NCBI RefSeq assembly: GCF_003719335.1
Contig: NZ_RIAS01000001.1
Location: forward strand, 434,001 to 498,000
Direction of reading: 5' to 3'
DNA: 64,000 nt
DNA from: Paenibacillus amylolyticus
Lineage (GTDB): Bacteria; Bacillota; Bacilli; Paenibacillales; Paenibacillaceae
Positions 17,443-26,677 of the stretch are shown here, in pieces (the stretch's first letter is position 1; each line of letters opens with the position of its first letter). The translations under genes and the position numbers were made by a program. The notes under the pieces were generated by a model. The model searched no databases. It was not told the origin of the DNA and worked only from the letters and a program-made list of their open reading frames with translations.

Positions 17443-17510
17443 AGTATACGTAGCCTCCTGTTCAAAGTCTGTCTAATTGTGGGAGCTTGTCTTCAACTAT
17501 TTTTGTCGGA
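17443..17510 (-). promoter_or_regulatory. Candidate spoIIG promoter with Spo0A-like box
   Basis: On the minus strand TAGACA (17470-17475) and TATACT (17443-17448) are 21 bases apart. The Bacillus subtilis spoIIG promoter is known for a similarly long 22-base spacer and Spo0A activation. A TTGTCGGA sequence (17503-17510, plus strand), one mismatch from a Spo0A box, lies about 30 bases upstream. If used, the transcript would contain the tandem repeat in a leader of about 240 bases. Confidence 0.4.
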
Positions 17511-17578
17511 ATGACGCAGCCGAGTTGTTCAGAATTTGTTCATTCCTGTATGTTAAGCTATATAAAAAAACAGCAAAA

Positions 17579-17609
17579 AACCCGGTTGCTGCAGAAGCAA
17601 CACCGGGTT
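17579..17609 (-). terminator. Terminator after ftsZ
   Basis: The stem AACCCGG/CCGGGTT is extended by TTGCT/AGCAA across a small bulge and followed on the minus strand by TTTTTT. It closes the dcw transcript 22 bases after the ftsZ stop. Confidence 0.85.
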
Positions 17610-17631
17610 TTCCAGATGTAATATTACCCAA

Positions 17632-18741
17632 TTATTCGTTGTTATTGTTGCGCGAACGATTACGTAAAAATGTCGGAATGTCCAGCTGATCATTGCTTGG
17701 CTGGTTTCCGAATGGACGAAGATTCGGTGAACGTGTCTCTGCCGGCTCTGATGCTGTAGCAGGTTTGCGTACGGGTGGAGCAGAAGGTTTGTCCTCAAAT
17801 CCTGTCGCGATGACTGTAACCTTGATCTCCTCTTTCAGATCTTCATCAATAATCGCACCAAAGATCATATTCACTTCCGGATCGGAAGCCGATGTCACGA
17901 TCTCTGCAGCTTCATTCACTTCATACAGGGACAGATTAACGCCACCTGTGATGTTCATGATTACGCCACGTGCTCCTTCAATAGAGGTCTCAAGCAAAGG
18001 ACTCATGATGGCTTTGCGTGCCGCTTCGGCTGCACGGTTCTCTCCAGTCGCTTCACCGATCCCCATAAGGGCAGATCCACGCTCGTGCATGATCGTTTTG
18101 ACGTCTGCAAAGTCAAGGTTGATCAGACCAGGAACCTTGATCAAATCGGAGATACCTTGTACCGCTTGACGAAGTACGTTATCCGCTTGACGGAATGCTT
18201 CCAACATCGGAGTCTTTTTGTCAACAATTTCAAGCAAACGGTCATTCGGGATCACAATCAGTGTATCCACTTTTTCCTTAAGTGCTTCGATTCCTTGTTC
18301 AGCATGAGTCGAACGCTTGCGGCCTTCAAAAGTGAAAGGACGTGTTACAACACCTACAGTAAGTGCGCCGCACTCTTTAGCAATCTCAGCGATTACCGGA
18401 GCTGCACCCGTACCTGTACCGCCGCCCATACCTGCTGTAACAAATACCATGTCCGCACCTTTCAATGTGTTCATGATCAAGTCACGGGACTCTTCCGCTG
18501 CCTTTTTACCTACATCCGGATTGGCACCAGCACCAAGACCACGGGTTAACTTATCACCAATTTGCAATTTATGCTCGGATTTGGCCAGGTGCAATGCCTG
18601 GGCATCCGTGTTCACTGTAATAAATTCAACACCTTGTACTCCACCTTCAATCATTCGGTTAACAGCGTTGCTTCCGCCGCCGCCTACCCCAATGACTTTA
18701 ATCTGAGCCAAGCTCTCCATCTCAAAATCAAATTCCAACAT
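17632..18741 (-). CDS. ftsZ: Cell division GTPase FtsZ
   Basis: Tubulin homologue that forms the Z-ring. The G-box [14 protein letters not shown] near residue 104 and the N-terminal [17 protein letters not shown] are intact. The C-terminal peptide [17 protein letters not shown] is the FtsA/SepF docking tail. The ATG at 18741 ([10 protein letters not shown]) follows AGGGGGAG; the frame opening at 18762 overlaps the SD. It is 369 residues, normal length, and sits at the downstream end of the dcw cluster before spoIIGA. Confidence 0.98.
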   Translation of the reverse strand: MLEFDFEMESLAQIKVIGVGGGGSNAVNRMIEGGVQGVEFITVNTDAQALHLAKSEHKLQIGDKLTRGLGAGANPDVGKKAAEESRDLIMNTLKGADMVFVTAGMGGGTGTGAAPVIAEIAKECGALTVGVVTRPFTFEGRKRSTHAEQGIEALKEKVDTLIVIPNDRLLEIVDKKTPMLEAFRQADNVLRQAVQGISDLIKVPGLINLDFADVKTIMHERGSALMGIGEATGENRAAEAARKAIMSPLLETSIEGARGVIMNITGGVNLSLYEVNEAAEIVTSASDPEVNMIFGAIIDEDLKEEIKVTVIATGFEDKPSAPPVRKPATASEPAETRSPNLRPFGNQPSNDQLDIPTFLRNRSRNNNNE

Positions 18742-18837
18742 ATAATTCCATCTCCCCCTCAATGTGCATGGATGGCCCGTCCAATTTTTGATTTGAACCG
18801 AATCAATTTCATATATCGACGAACGAAAGCGTTTATT

Positions 18838-18866
18838 TTAGTACCAGCGCATTCAGACGGCTTCAA
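18838..18866 (-). promoter_or_regulatory. Candidate promoter of ftsZ
   Basis: On the minus strand TTGAAG (18861-18866) and TACTAA (18838-18843, preceded by TGG as an extended -10) are 17 bases apart in the ftsA-ftsZ gap. Extra promoters directly before ftsZ are common, but this match is moderate. Confidence 0.35.
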
Positions 18867-18892
18867 AGAATGTATGAAATGGATCCAACCTG

Positions 18893-20170
18893 TTATATAA
18901 ATTCACTGAACATGTTCTTCAGTCGTTCGAACAGACCGGGTTTTTGCTCCGATTCCTGTGCCGCATTCGGCTTCGGACGGCTTGTCGGTTTCTTGCTGTT
19001 GGTATTGTTGTTGTTACCGCCGTTGCTGCTCGAGGGCCTGATGCGCAAACCGCGAATAACATTGTGCAAAATACCGACACCACTGGTGTATCCAGGATCA
19101 CGGACACCAATGTAATCTGGAACCGCAACACGTACTGAAGCAGCCAGCTCATGCTGTGCGACTTGCAGAACACCAGGCATAGAGACCGTACCACCCGTTA
19201 GTATATAACCTCCAGGTAGCTCGTTGTAACCAAGGCGTTTGACTTCTTGTCCAATCATCTGGAATATTTCCTGAACCCTAGGTTCAATAATAGCCGCCAG
19301 ATCCTCTTGGGAAAACTCCTTGTCCACGTTGCTACCAATACGCGTCACTTTGAACATCACATCTGCGGCAGCATCATCAAGCCAGGCACAGCCATATTTC
19401 AGCTTAACTTTCTCCGCCTGATCCGTCAAAGTACGCAAACCATAAGCAATATCATTCGTTACAAATTCCCCACCGATTGGCAGTGTTGAAGTCGCAACCA
19501 GGCTGTCCTCTTCAAAGATAGCGATGGTTGTTGCTCCTGCTCCGATATCCACAAGCACAGAGCCCATCGTTTTCTCATCTTTGGATAGAGCTAACTGGCC
19601 TGCTCCCAATGACATGAGAACCAGGTCACTCACTTTTAATCCCGCTTTTTCCACGCAGCGCAAAAGATTATGTATCGCGGTTTTTGCACCTGTAATGATG
19701 GTTGCTTCAACTTCCAGACGAACACCAATCATCCCACGCGGGTCTTGTATGCCCTCCAAGCCGTCAACAACATATTGCTTGGCGACAACATCAATAATTT
19801 CCCGTTCCGGTGGAACCGCAATGACTTCGGCTGCTTTCAACACCCGCTCCATGTCTTCTTCTCCGATCTCACGATCTTCGTTCGATACTGCCACCACACC
19901 ATGACTGCTCATCAGTCCGATATGATTGCCCGAGATTCCAACATATACTTCGGATATTTGAATACCTACCATACGTTCTGCATGATCCACTGCATTGCGA
20001 ATCGACTGCACTGTCTGGTCGATATCTACGATTACACCTTTGCGAATTCCTTCCGAGTCGGCAGATCCAACTCCAATAATATTAAAGGTTCCATTATTAA
20101 TTTCCCCAATAATAGCGCGAATTTTGGATGTACCGATGTCCAAACTAACAATGATGTCATTGTTGCTCAA
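18893..20170 (-). CDS. ftsA: Cell division protein FtsA
   Basis: Actin-like ATPase that anchors FtsZ to the membrane. The phosphate-1 motif VSLDIGTSKIRAI is near the N-terminus, GSVLVDIGAGATTIAIF and ILTGGTVSMPGV are the other nucleotide-binding blocks, and the C-terminus PGLFERLKNMFSEFI is the amphipathic membrane-targeting helix. The best start is TTG at 20170, with AGGAGG 10 bases upstream (425 residues); the open frame to 20221 would place its start ahead of that SD. A Gly/Asn-rich linker precedes the C-terminal helix. Confidence 0.95.
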   Translation of the reverse strand: MSNNDIIVSLDIGTSKIRAIIGEINNGTFNIIGVGSADSEGIRKGVIVDIDQTVQSIRNAVDHAERMVGIQISEVYVGISGNHIGLMSSHGVVAVSNEDREIGEEDMERVLKAAEVIAVPPEREIIDVVAKQYVVDGLEGIQDPRGMIGVRLEVEATIITGAKTAIHNLLRCVEKAGLKVSDLVLMSLGAGQLALSKDEKTMGSVLVDIGAGATTIAIFEEDSLVATSTLPIGGEFVTNDIAYGLRTLTDQAEKVKLKYGCAWLDDAAADVMFKVTRIGSNVDKEFSQEDLAAIIEPRVQEIFQMIGQEVKRLGYNELPGGYILTGGTVSMPGVLQVAQHELAASVRVAVPDYIGVRDPGYTSGVGILHNVIRGLRIRPSSSNGGNNNNTNSKKPTSRPKPNAAQESEQKPGLFERLKNMFSEFI

Positions 20171-20353
20171 GTCTGTGGCACCTCCTGACTCCAATAGTAA
20201 AATACGTTCGGGTTCAAACACTCATTAAAACATATTCAACACAGTTTAGGCTTTCCCTCTTTTTTCTACAATTTTTTTGGGTGCCAAGTTCTGGATGTGA
20301 AACATAAAACCTTGAAGAAAAAAGAAGGAGGCAACTTATGTGCCGTAAGTTCA

Positions 20354-20382
20354 AGTGTACCATTTTTTCTTCATCTCAGAAA
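20354..20382 (-). promoter_or_regulatory. Candidate promoter of ftsA-ftsZ
   Basis: The minus strand has TTTCTG (20377-20382), a 17-base spacer, and TGG-TACACT (20354-20359), an extended -10. It lies in the 295-base gap between ftsQ and ftsA, which contains no gene. The -35 is poor. Confidence 0.35.
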
Positions 20383-20465
20383 GAACAAGTTTCACACATT
20401 AACCGGTGCTAAAGCCCGATCCTGTCTACACTTTTACGCAATGAACAGCCAATCATCAACATGCA

Positions 20466-21233
20466 TCATTGCCCTGCTCCCGGCTCAGCGTCATCCTCTG
20501 GATTATCCGGTATAAACGGCACATACGTATCAGCCTCAAGCATCGTAATTTTTCCAGGTCGTTCGGTCTCAATTACCTGATTCAAATACTCCACTTTATC
20601 CGTTAACAGCGATATCGTTGTAATCACTTCAAACTGTGACTTGGTGTACATGCGGATCTGATCCGGAAAAGAGGGTGTCGGATTGGGAATAATTTCGGAT
20701 ATATCCGTTGTCAGTTCATTCGGAATTTGAGCCAACGCCTCACTCAGTTTTGCTTTGAGCGGATCATTCGGTTTCCATTGTGTCAGAATCGGTTTCTCTA
20801 CAGCAACACCGATCGTTGGTGGTACATTAAGGCTTGTCCCGTTTGACAATATTGCTTTAAGCGCCCCACTTGTGTCCAGTTCATAAGCGACAGTGGGAAA
20901 CTCCTGAACCTTGATATGGATCGTACCCGGGAATTGCTTGTCCACAGTAACCGTTGAGACAGCTTTAATCGTTTTAAGACGTTCTATAATTTCAGTAGCA
21001 CTTGTTCCAAAAAACTGTTCGCCTTCCCTCAAACCACTCTTTTCAAGCAAATCCGCAGTGGCCGTGTATACATTACCCGTAATTTCGATCGCTGATATAC
21101 GGCTTACAGAAGAACGAAAGAATAATACAGCCAGCAATACAATAAATAATAATAAAAGGATAATTACAATTTTACGGCTTGTGTTTCCTTTTGGGCGATT
21201 CTCCTTGAGAACCGGAATTTGACTTTTAGGCAT
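20466..21233 (-). CDS. divIB: Cell division protein FtsQ/DivIB
   Basis: Bitopic septal protein that forms a complex with FtsL and FtsB/DivIC. A short basic cytoplasmic tail (PKSQIPVLKENRPKGNTSRK) precedes one membrane helix (about residues 22-42), a POTRA domain (ISAIEITGNVYTATADLLEKSGL) and the FtsQ beta domain. The ATG at 21233 has GGAG 7 bases upstream; the longer frame to 21287 runs into the murA-ftsQ gap and lacks an SD. It is about 255 residues. Confidence 0.93.
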   Translation of the reverse strand: MPKSQIPVLKENRPKGNTSRKIVIILLLLFIVLLAVLFFRSSVSRISAIEITGNVYTATADLLEKSGLREGEQFFGTSATEIIERLKTIKAVSTVTVDKQFPGTIHIKVQEFPTVAYELDTSGALKAILSNGTSLNVPPTIGVAVEKPILTQWKPNDPLKAKLSEALAQIPNELTTDISEIIPNPTPSFPDQIRMYTKSQFEVITTISLLTDKVEYLNQVIETERPGKITMLEADTYVPFIPDNPEDDAEPGAGQ

Positions 21234-21292
21234 AATAACGCTCCACAAAGCCTCAGGCCCCCTCCTCTTCCAAGAAGGGGACGCCAAGGACG

Positions 21293-22576
21293 TTAATTGG
21301 CAAAATCCAACTGTTTCGAAACAGTAGACTGTCTCTCCACCGAGGCTCCAAGACTCTGGAATAACTTTTCGATCTGATCATATCCCCTGTCAATGTGGTG
21401 CACTTGCTCCACAATGGTTTTACCTTGAGCCGCCAGACCTGCAATAACTAATGCTGCACCCGCGCGAAGATCTGTCGCCTCTACAGTAGCACCATATAGC
21501 CTTGGAACTCCACGAATAAAGGCTGCATTCAAATCAACCGATATATCCGCTCCCATGACATTCAGTTCATCCACATGTTTAAACCGACCTTCGAACACGG
21601 TTTCCTTCATCACACTGAATCCATCTGCCAAACTGAGCAGCACCATGATCTGTGATTGAAGATCCGTTGGAAACGAAGGATATGGAGAAGTCACGATACG
21701 ATCCACCGATTTTGGGCGTGTCATACAACTCACAGTCATTATATCATTGCAGACTGTGATTTGAACACCAGTGCGCTTTAACACATGAATAAGCGAAGTA
21801 AGATGTGCCGGATTGCAGTGTGTAAGCGTAACATTGCCTCGGGTTGCAGCAGCAGCGATCATGACGGTTCCAGCGACAATCCGGTCCGGTATGATCTCAT
21901 AGGTGCAAGGTTGCAACTTCTCAACACCATTTATCGTGATTGTATCCGTACCGGCACCCATAATTCGTGCTCCCATTGCATTCAGAAAATGCTGCAAATC
22001 CTGAATCTCAGGCTCTCTCGCTGCGTTAAAAATCGTCGTTGTGCCCTCTGCAAGCACAGCAGCCATCATGATGTTTTCAGTAGCTCCAACACTCGGAAAA
22101 TCCAGATGAATATCCGTACCTGTCAGATTAGCTCCATGACAGATAATTTGCTGATCTTGCTCTTCAATCTGTGCTCCGAGTGCTTCCAGCCCCCGGAGGT
22201 GAAGATCGATTTTACGTTCCCCGATCGCACAGCCACCCGGCTGATATACAGATACTCTCCCAAACCTCGCAAGCAATGGCCCCATCAGAAAAATGGAAGA
22301 GCGCATTTGCTTCATAAGATCCTCTGGCACATCATGTGACCGGACGAGCGACGTATTGATCGTCACTGTTCCCTGCTCATGCCGACATGTGCATCCAAGT
22401 CGTTCCAGGATATACAGCATTACTTCGATGTCCAGCAAGTGTGGAACGTTGTGCAGCGTAATTTCTCCGTCTGCGAGCAAACTTGCGGCCATGATCGGTA
22501 AAGCAGCATTTTTTGCTCCATGGATGCGTATGGATCCTGATAGGGGTCTCCCACCTTCAATCACCAATTTGTCCAA
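21293..22576 (-). CDS. murA: UDP-N-acetylglucosamine 1-carboxyvinyltransferase
   Basis: First committed peptidoglycan step: transfers enolpyruvate from PEP to UDP-GlcNAc, and the target of fosfomycin. The catalytic Cys is at residue 116 in PGGCAIGERKIDLH. The N-terminus KLVIEGGRPLSGSIRIHGAKNAALP holds the substrate lysine and asparagine. The start is a TTG at 22576 with GGAGGTGATACA upstream (427 residues, normal). The longer frame to 22831 is an artefact of decayed murB sequence. The gene is immediately downstream of the murB relic, so it inherited the operon position. Confidence 0.96.
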   Translation of the reverse strand: MDKLVIEGGRPLSGSIRIHGAKNAALPIMAASLLADGEITLHNVPHLLDIEVMLYILERLGCTCRHEQGTVTINTSLVRSHDVPEDLMKQMRSSIFLMGPLLARFGRVSVYQPGGCAIGERKIDLHLRGLEALGAQIEEQDQQIICHGANLTGTDIHLDFPSVGATENIMMAAVLAEGTTTIFNAAREPEIQDLQHFLNAMGARIMGAGTDTITINGVEKLQPCTYEIIPDRIVAGTVMIAAAATRGNVTLTHCNPAHLTSLIHVLKRTGVQITVCNDIMTVSCMTRPKSVDRIVTSPYPSFPTDLQSQIMVLLSLADGFSVMKETVFEGRFKHVDELNVMGADISVDLNAAFIRGVPRLYGATVEATDLRAGAALVIAGLAAQGKTIVEQVHHIDRGYDQIEKLFQSLGASVERQSTVSKQLDFAN

Positions 22577-22580
22577 TGTA

Positions 22581-22985
22581 TCACCTCCGGGGTTTACGCT
22601 CACCCACTGCGAAGACATACGGTACCGGATGGATACCGCAATGAGATGATATAGTGCTTTGAATAGACTGCATAAGGGTGATGACGTCCTCTGCTGTCGC
22701 TTGGCCTGATTGAACAATGAAATGCATATCCATTGTCCCCAGTCAATCTCAGCGAATTGAATTATCCGTGACACATCCGATCCATGAGGCTCCGCAATCC
22801 ATCCCTTGGTTCCACCGATCATTACCAGCACTACCGCTTGGCAAACTCACGTCTTCACCCCTAGTTGCACCTTTGCCGATACGATGCTGTACTGCGGTAT
22901 CATGGAACGATTGTCACGATTTATACCGTATCTTATGTCAGTCCCGTCTGGTGTGTGACAATCGCCCATGAATGCGTTCAAACAC
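22581..22985 (-). pseudogene. murB: Decayed murB (UDP-N-acetylenolpyruvoylglucosamine reductase) relic
   Basis: No intact frame spans this gap, but MurB-like pieces occur in order. In the frame ending with TGA at 22847-22849, SMIPQYSIVSAKVQL resembles the YRxS...IVxxA segment. In the frame ending with TGA at 22581-22583, LPSGSAG, then MHFIVQSGQATAEDVITLMQ and GIHPVPYVFAVGE follow. The last block aligns with the MurB ending GVxLxPEVRxxGE, with the catalytic Glu replaced by Tyr and the next Arg by Phe. In-frame TGAs lie at 22743-22745 and 22749-22751. The N-terminal half, including the FAD domain, is absent. The relic stop still sits 4 bases before the murA start, as an intact gene would. A working murB must lie elsewhere or be replaced. 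Confidence 0.8.
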
Positions 22986-24098
22986 CTATTGTCGTTTTGC
23001 AACAAGACGCTTAATTTCGCTTACGAGCACTTTTGCTGCATCTGGTTTCCCTAATTTTCGAGAAGCATCTGCCATCTGCTTACGCCTTGATTCGTCATTC
23101 ATAATGCCTGCAATGGCTTCATACAGACCTTTGCCTGTAAGCTCTCTCTCCAGCATTGTGAGTGAGGCTCCTCCTTTTTCAAGGGTACGCGCATTAGCTT
23201 CCTGATGATTGTTGGTTACGTTTGGTGATGGAATCAGAATCGATGGAATACCAAGAGATGTAATCTCCGCAAGGAACGAGGCTCCTGCACGGTTCACAAT
23301 CAAAGAGGTACAAGCGAGCACTTCGGGCATGTTATGTACATAAGGAAGTACATGCAGATGATTAGGCATCGTTCCCAAAGAACTACGGATCGCTTCACGG
23401 GTTTCATCGAAATAGGTCTCACCTGTAACGTAAACGACATGTACATCATCCAGCTGTTCCAGCATTGGTGCCATTTCAATCATCGCCTGATTGATCGCTT
23501 TAGCCCCACGGCTGCCGCCAACGACAAGCACAACACGACTGTCCATCGGAACCCCTAGTGTTGCAAACCCACGATCCCGACTGGCCTGAGCTACCGTTGT
23601 CGCTCGCGGGTTACCGGTATAGATTACCTTTTTGGCTCCCGAGAATGATTTTTCAGATCCTTCGAAACTGACAGCAACCGTATCTACATAACGCATGAGA
23701 AACTTGTTCGTCAGTCCCGGGATCGCATTCTGTTCATGAATCACACTTGGTATTCCAAGCTTTGCCGCTGCATAGACCACAGGCCCGCAGACATAACCGC
23801 CTGTACCGATAACAACGTCCGGCTTGAATTCTTTCAGCATTTTTTTTGATTTCCTTACCCCTTGAACAAAACGCATAATCGTTTTCACATTTTCAAAGGA
23901 TAACTTACGCCTGAAACCTGTAATGTCAATCGATTTAAAAGGGATATCTTCCTGAGGAACCAGCTTACTTTCAAGTCCTCGTGTACCGCCAATGTATAAA
24001 AACGTCGAGTCGGCATTCTCCGCCTCACATTGTCTTGCTATGGCCACGGCCGGGTAAATATGCCCCCCCGTACCGCCGCCACTAAGAACGACTCGCAT
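22986..24098 (-). CDS. murG: UDP-GlcNAc:undecaprenyl-PP-MurNAc-pentapeptide GlcNAc transferase
   Basis: Makes lipid II from lipid I at the inner membrane face. The first glycine loop SGGGTGGHIYPAVAIA is at residues 6-21, the second VVGGSRGAKAIN near residue 190, and the donor-binding NRAGASFLAEI near residue 270. ATG 24098 has GAGGTG 8 bases upstream; the frame to 24338 lies inside ftsW/spoVE. It is 370 residues, normal. It is followed directly by the murB relic. Confidence 0.96.
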   Translation of the reverse strand: MRVVLSGGGTGGHIYPAVAIARQCEAENADSTFLYIGGTRGLESKLVPQEDIPFKSIDITGFRRKLSFENVKTIMRFVQGVRKSKKMLKEFKPDVVIGTGGYVCGPVVYAAAKLGIPSVIHEQNAIPGLTNKFLMRYVDTVAVSFEGSEKSFSGAKKVIYTGNPRATTVAQASRDRGFATLGVPMDSRVVLVVGGSRGAKAINQAMIEMAPMLEQLDDVHVVYVTGETYFDETREAIRSSLGTMPNHLHVLPYVHNMPEVLACTSLIVNRAGASFLAEITSLGIPSILIPSPNVTNNHQEANARTLEKGGASLTMLERELTGKGLYEAIAGIMNDESRRKQMADASRKLGKPDAAKVLVSEIKRLVAKRQ

Positions 24099-24106
24099 CG
24101 TATAAG

Positions 24107-25204
24107 TCACCTCGCATAACGGGATAAATTCAATAATATACCGAGTGCGGTGAGCATGAGCGTCAGCGATGATCCGCCATAACTGATCAGCGGCAGTGTA
24201 ATCCCTGTGACAGGCATGAGTCCAATCACTACACCGATATTTATAATGACCTGCACAGCAACCATACCAATAATCCCCACAGCCAGCAGGCTTCCAAAGG
24301 ACTCTGGAACCGTCATCGCTACACGCATTCCTCTCCACACCAGCACCAGAAACAATAATAATACAATCATTCCACCAATAAAACCGAGTTCTTCCGCCAA
24401 AATACTAAATATAAAGTCCGTCTGCGGTTCAGGCACGTAACTGTACTTCTGTCTACTCATCCCTAGCCCAAGACCAGCCAGTCCACCTGGACCGATCGCA
24501 TAGAGCGATTGAATGATCTGATAACCTGCACCCAGCGGATCAGACCACGGATCCAGAAAAGCTGTAATTCGCTGCAACCGATAGGGTGCCGCTGCAACAA
24601 GTGCCGCGAATCCTGCGACCCCACCAAGCGCAAGCAAAGCGAGATGTTTCATTCGTGCTCCGGTCGTGAAAATGATAAGCATGGATGCCCCCATCATCAC
24701 GGTGCCTGTACCTAAATCCGGCTGCAACATAATTATGCCAAAAGCCAGCCCCATCAGCCCAAGCGGAGGCAACAGCCCCGTTGTAAAAGTTTTAATTTTT
24801 CCAGGGTCTTTGCTTAGCCAGTGGGCCAAAAACAAGATCATACCCAGTTTCATGAACTCGGAAGGCTGGATACCGAAAGAACCAATCCCCAGCCAGCTGC
24901 GTGCACCGCCGCGAACGACACCGATTCCCGGAATTAATACAGCAATGAGCATGATAAAACAGATAATTAAAATCGGTTTAGCATATTTTCGCCATACCCT
25001 ATAGTCCACATTCGCTGTTACAAACATGGCTGCAAGCCCAAGCACGGCGAATAAAATCTGCCTTTTCACAAAATAAAATGAATCGCCATAGTTGCGGAAC
25101 GCAAGTACTGAGCCTGCGCTATACACCATAATGATGCCGATGGCTAGCAGAGCCAAAATACAAATCAGGAGCCAAATATCCGGCGCCGGTCGCGTCTGTT
25201 TCAT
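24107..25204 (-). CDS. spoVE: FtsW/SpoVE-type SEDS peptidoglycan glycosyltransferase
   Basis: Polytopic SEDS polymerase of 365 residues with about ten membrane segments. Signature residues are in GSFGIQPSEFMKLG, LQPDLGTG and MPVTGITLPLISYGGSS. It polymerises lipid II together with a class B PBP. Its place between murD and murG is that of spoVE in Bacillus, while ftsW there is elsewhere; which role it plays here cannot be decided. It starts at ATG behind a GGAGG-like stretch, with a hairpin in the short gap after murD. Confidence 0.92.
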   Translation of the reverse strand: MKQTRPAPDIWLLICILALLAIGIIMVYSAGSVLAFRNYGDSFYFVKRQILFAVLGLAAMFVTANVDYRVWRKYAKPILIICFIMLIAVLIPGIGVVRGGARSWLGIGSFGIQPSEFMKLGMILFLAHWLSKDPGKIKTFTTGLLPPLGLMGLAFGIIMLQPDLGTGTVMMGASMLIIFTTGARMKHLALLALGGVAGFAALVAAAPYRLQRITAFLDPWSDPLGAGYQIIQSLYAIGPGGLAGLGLGMSRQKYSYVPEPQTDFIFSILAEELGFIGGMIVLLLFLVLVWRGMRVAMTVPESFGSLLAVGIIGMVAVQVIINIGVVIGLMPVTGITLPLISYGGSSLTLMLTALGILLNLSRYAR

Positions 25205-25226
25205 CAGGAGGCCACCCCTTGCATGG

Positions 25227-25254
25227 AAGTAGGGGCTTTTCCACCCCCCTACTT
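25227..25254 (-). promoter_or_regulatory. Intercistronic hairpin between murD and ftsW/spoVE
   Basis: A perfect 9-bp stem (AAGTAGGGG/CCCCTACTT) overlaps the murD stop codon. No T-tract follows on the minus strand, so it is not a typical terminator. It may affect mRNA processing or translation of the downstream gene. Confidence 0.5.
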
Positions 25255-26674
25255 ACAAGTTATGCGCCGCCTCTTTAAAAATGCGTCCCCGTTCTTCATA
25301 GGAGGCAAACATGTCCCAGCTTGCACACGCAGGCGATAACAAAACAACATCCCCCGGTTCAGCCAGCCTTGCTGCTTCCTGAACGGCAACCGTCAACGTA
25401 CGGGCAGCGTCCTCCTCATTATCGACGACCTTAATTTGCTTTAGTCCCGCAAGTTCCGCAACTTTAGCCATTTTAGCACGGTTTTCACCCAGAACCACCA
25501 ATGCTTTGACACGTTCCTCTAATGCCGGCAACAGTTCCATCATATCCGAACCGCGATCTAGTCCGCCCGCAATCAATACAACAGGTTCCTTAAAGGAATT
25601 CAATGCCATTACCGTTGCTTTGGAATTGGTAGCTTTCGAATTATTGTAATAAACTGAGCCATTATGTTCCAACACGTACTCCAGTCGATGTTCAACACCT
25701 TTGAAATCAGCCAGCGGAGCAGCCAGCTTTGACGGGTTAGCGCCCGCTGCGATTGCAATAGCTACTGCAGCCAGCGCATTACCCACATTAAAACGCCCAG
25801 GTATGCCAATGTCCTCCACATCGATGATTACCTCTCGATGGCCTGCACCATCCGAATAGATCACCTGACGCTTTACATCATCCTCTTCTCCATCAACATA
25901 AGGCGGATCTGCATACACGCCTGTTTCCAGGTTTTCCGTTAATGAGAATGGAATTAACCTCGCCTTGATATAAGGAATGAGTTCACGACATACCGCATCA
26001 TCCCAATTGAGAACAGCAACGTCATCTGGCTGCTGATTGGCAAACAGCTTTGCTTTGGAAGCTACGTAATCTTCCATGCCCCCATGATAATCCAGATGCG
26101 TCTCTGCCACGTTAAGGAGCGCAGCAATACGCGGACGAAACTCTACCGTGCCTTTGAGCTGGAAGCTGCTCAGCTCGACGACCATCCAGTTATCAGCGGT
26201 AGCCTGCTCTGCAGCCTCACAGAGAGGTGTTCCAATATTACCAGCGACAATGGGATTCAAACCTGCTTGTTCCAGCATATTTCCTACCCAAGTTGTTGTC
26301 GTTGTTTTCCCATTAGAACCGGTAATCCCGATCATAGGTGCCCCGCAAAGGTGATATGCTACCTCTACCTCGGTCACCACTTCAATCCCTAATTCAAGTG
26401 CTTGTTGCACAGGAGCAGCATGATACGGAATACCGGGGTTTTTAACGACCAGCTTCACATCACGGTGAATGAGATCATCCGGATGTCCCCCGCATACAAC
26501 AGAAATTCCCAAAGCCTCCAATTCGGAAGCTTCGGGACACTGTTCTCTGTCTTTTTTATCGTTTACGATAACGTCAGCTCCTGCGCGATGCAGCACCTTG
26601 GCAACTTGTACGCCGCTCTTCGCAAGCCCCAGCACGACAACTTGTTGTCCGCGATATGTTTCTGGATGATTCAT
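25253..26674 (-). CDS. murD: UDP-MurNAc-L-alanine:D-glutamate ligase
   Basis: Adds D-glutamate to UDP-MurNAc-L-Ala using ATP. The N-terminal Rossmann-like domain (VVVLGLAKSGVQVA) precedes the Mur ligase P-loop GITGSNGKTTTTTW near residue 115. The central-domain block VVELSSFQLKGT and the C-terminal LIAGGLDRGSD and LLSPACASWDMF blocks follow. It is 473 residues, normal. The start is ATG 4 bases after mraY. Confidence 0.96.
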   Translation of the reverse strand: MNHPETYRGQQVVVLGLAKSGVQVAKVLHRAGADVIVNDKKDREQCPEASELEALGISVVCGGHPDDLIHRDVKLVVKNPGIPYHAAPVQQALELGIEVVTEVEVAYHLCGAPMIGITGSNGKTTTTTWVGNMLEQAGLNPIVAGNIGTPLCEAAEQATADNWMVVELSSFQLKGTVEFRPRIAALLNVAETHLDYHGGMEDYVASKAKLFANQQPDDVAVLNWDDAVCRELIPYIKARLIPFSLTENLETGVYADPPYVDGEEDDVKRQVIYSDGAGHREVIIDVEDIGIPGRFNVGNALAAVAIAIAAGANPSKLAAPLADFKGVEHRLEYVLEHNGSVYYNNSKATNSKATVMALNSFKEPVVLIAGGLDRGSDMMELLPALEERVKALVVLGENRAKMAKVAELAGLKQIKVVDNEEDAARTLTVAVQEAARLAEPGDVVLLSPACASWDMFASYEERGRIFKEAAHNL

Positions 26675-26677
26675 AAT

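Noticed and set aside
22577-22831. Long N-terminal extension of murA (frame opening at 22831)
   Set aside because: The extension lies in degraded murB sequence, and TTG 22576 has a perfectly spaced GGAGGTGA; murA family N-termini start there.
24099-24338. N-terminal extension of murG into ftsW/spoVE
   Set aside because: It overlaps the ftsW/spoVE coding end in another frame and does not resemble MurG; ATG 24098 has a good SD.
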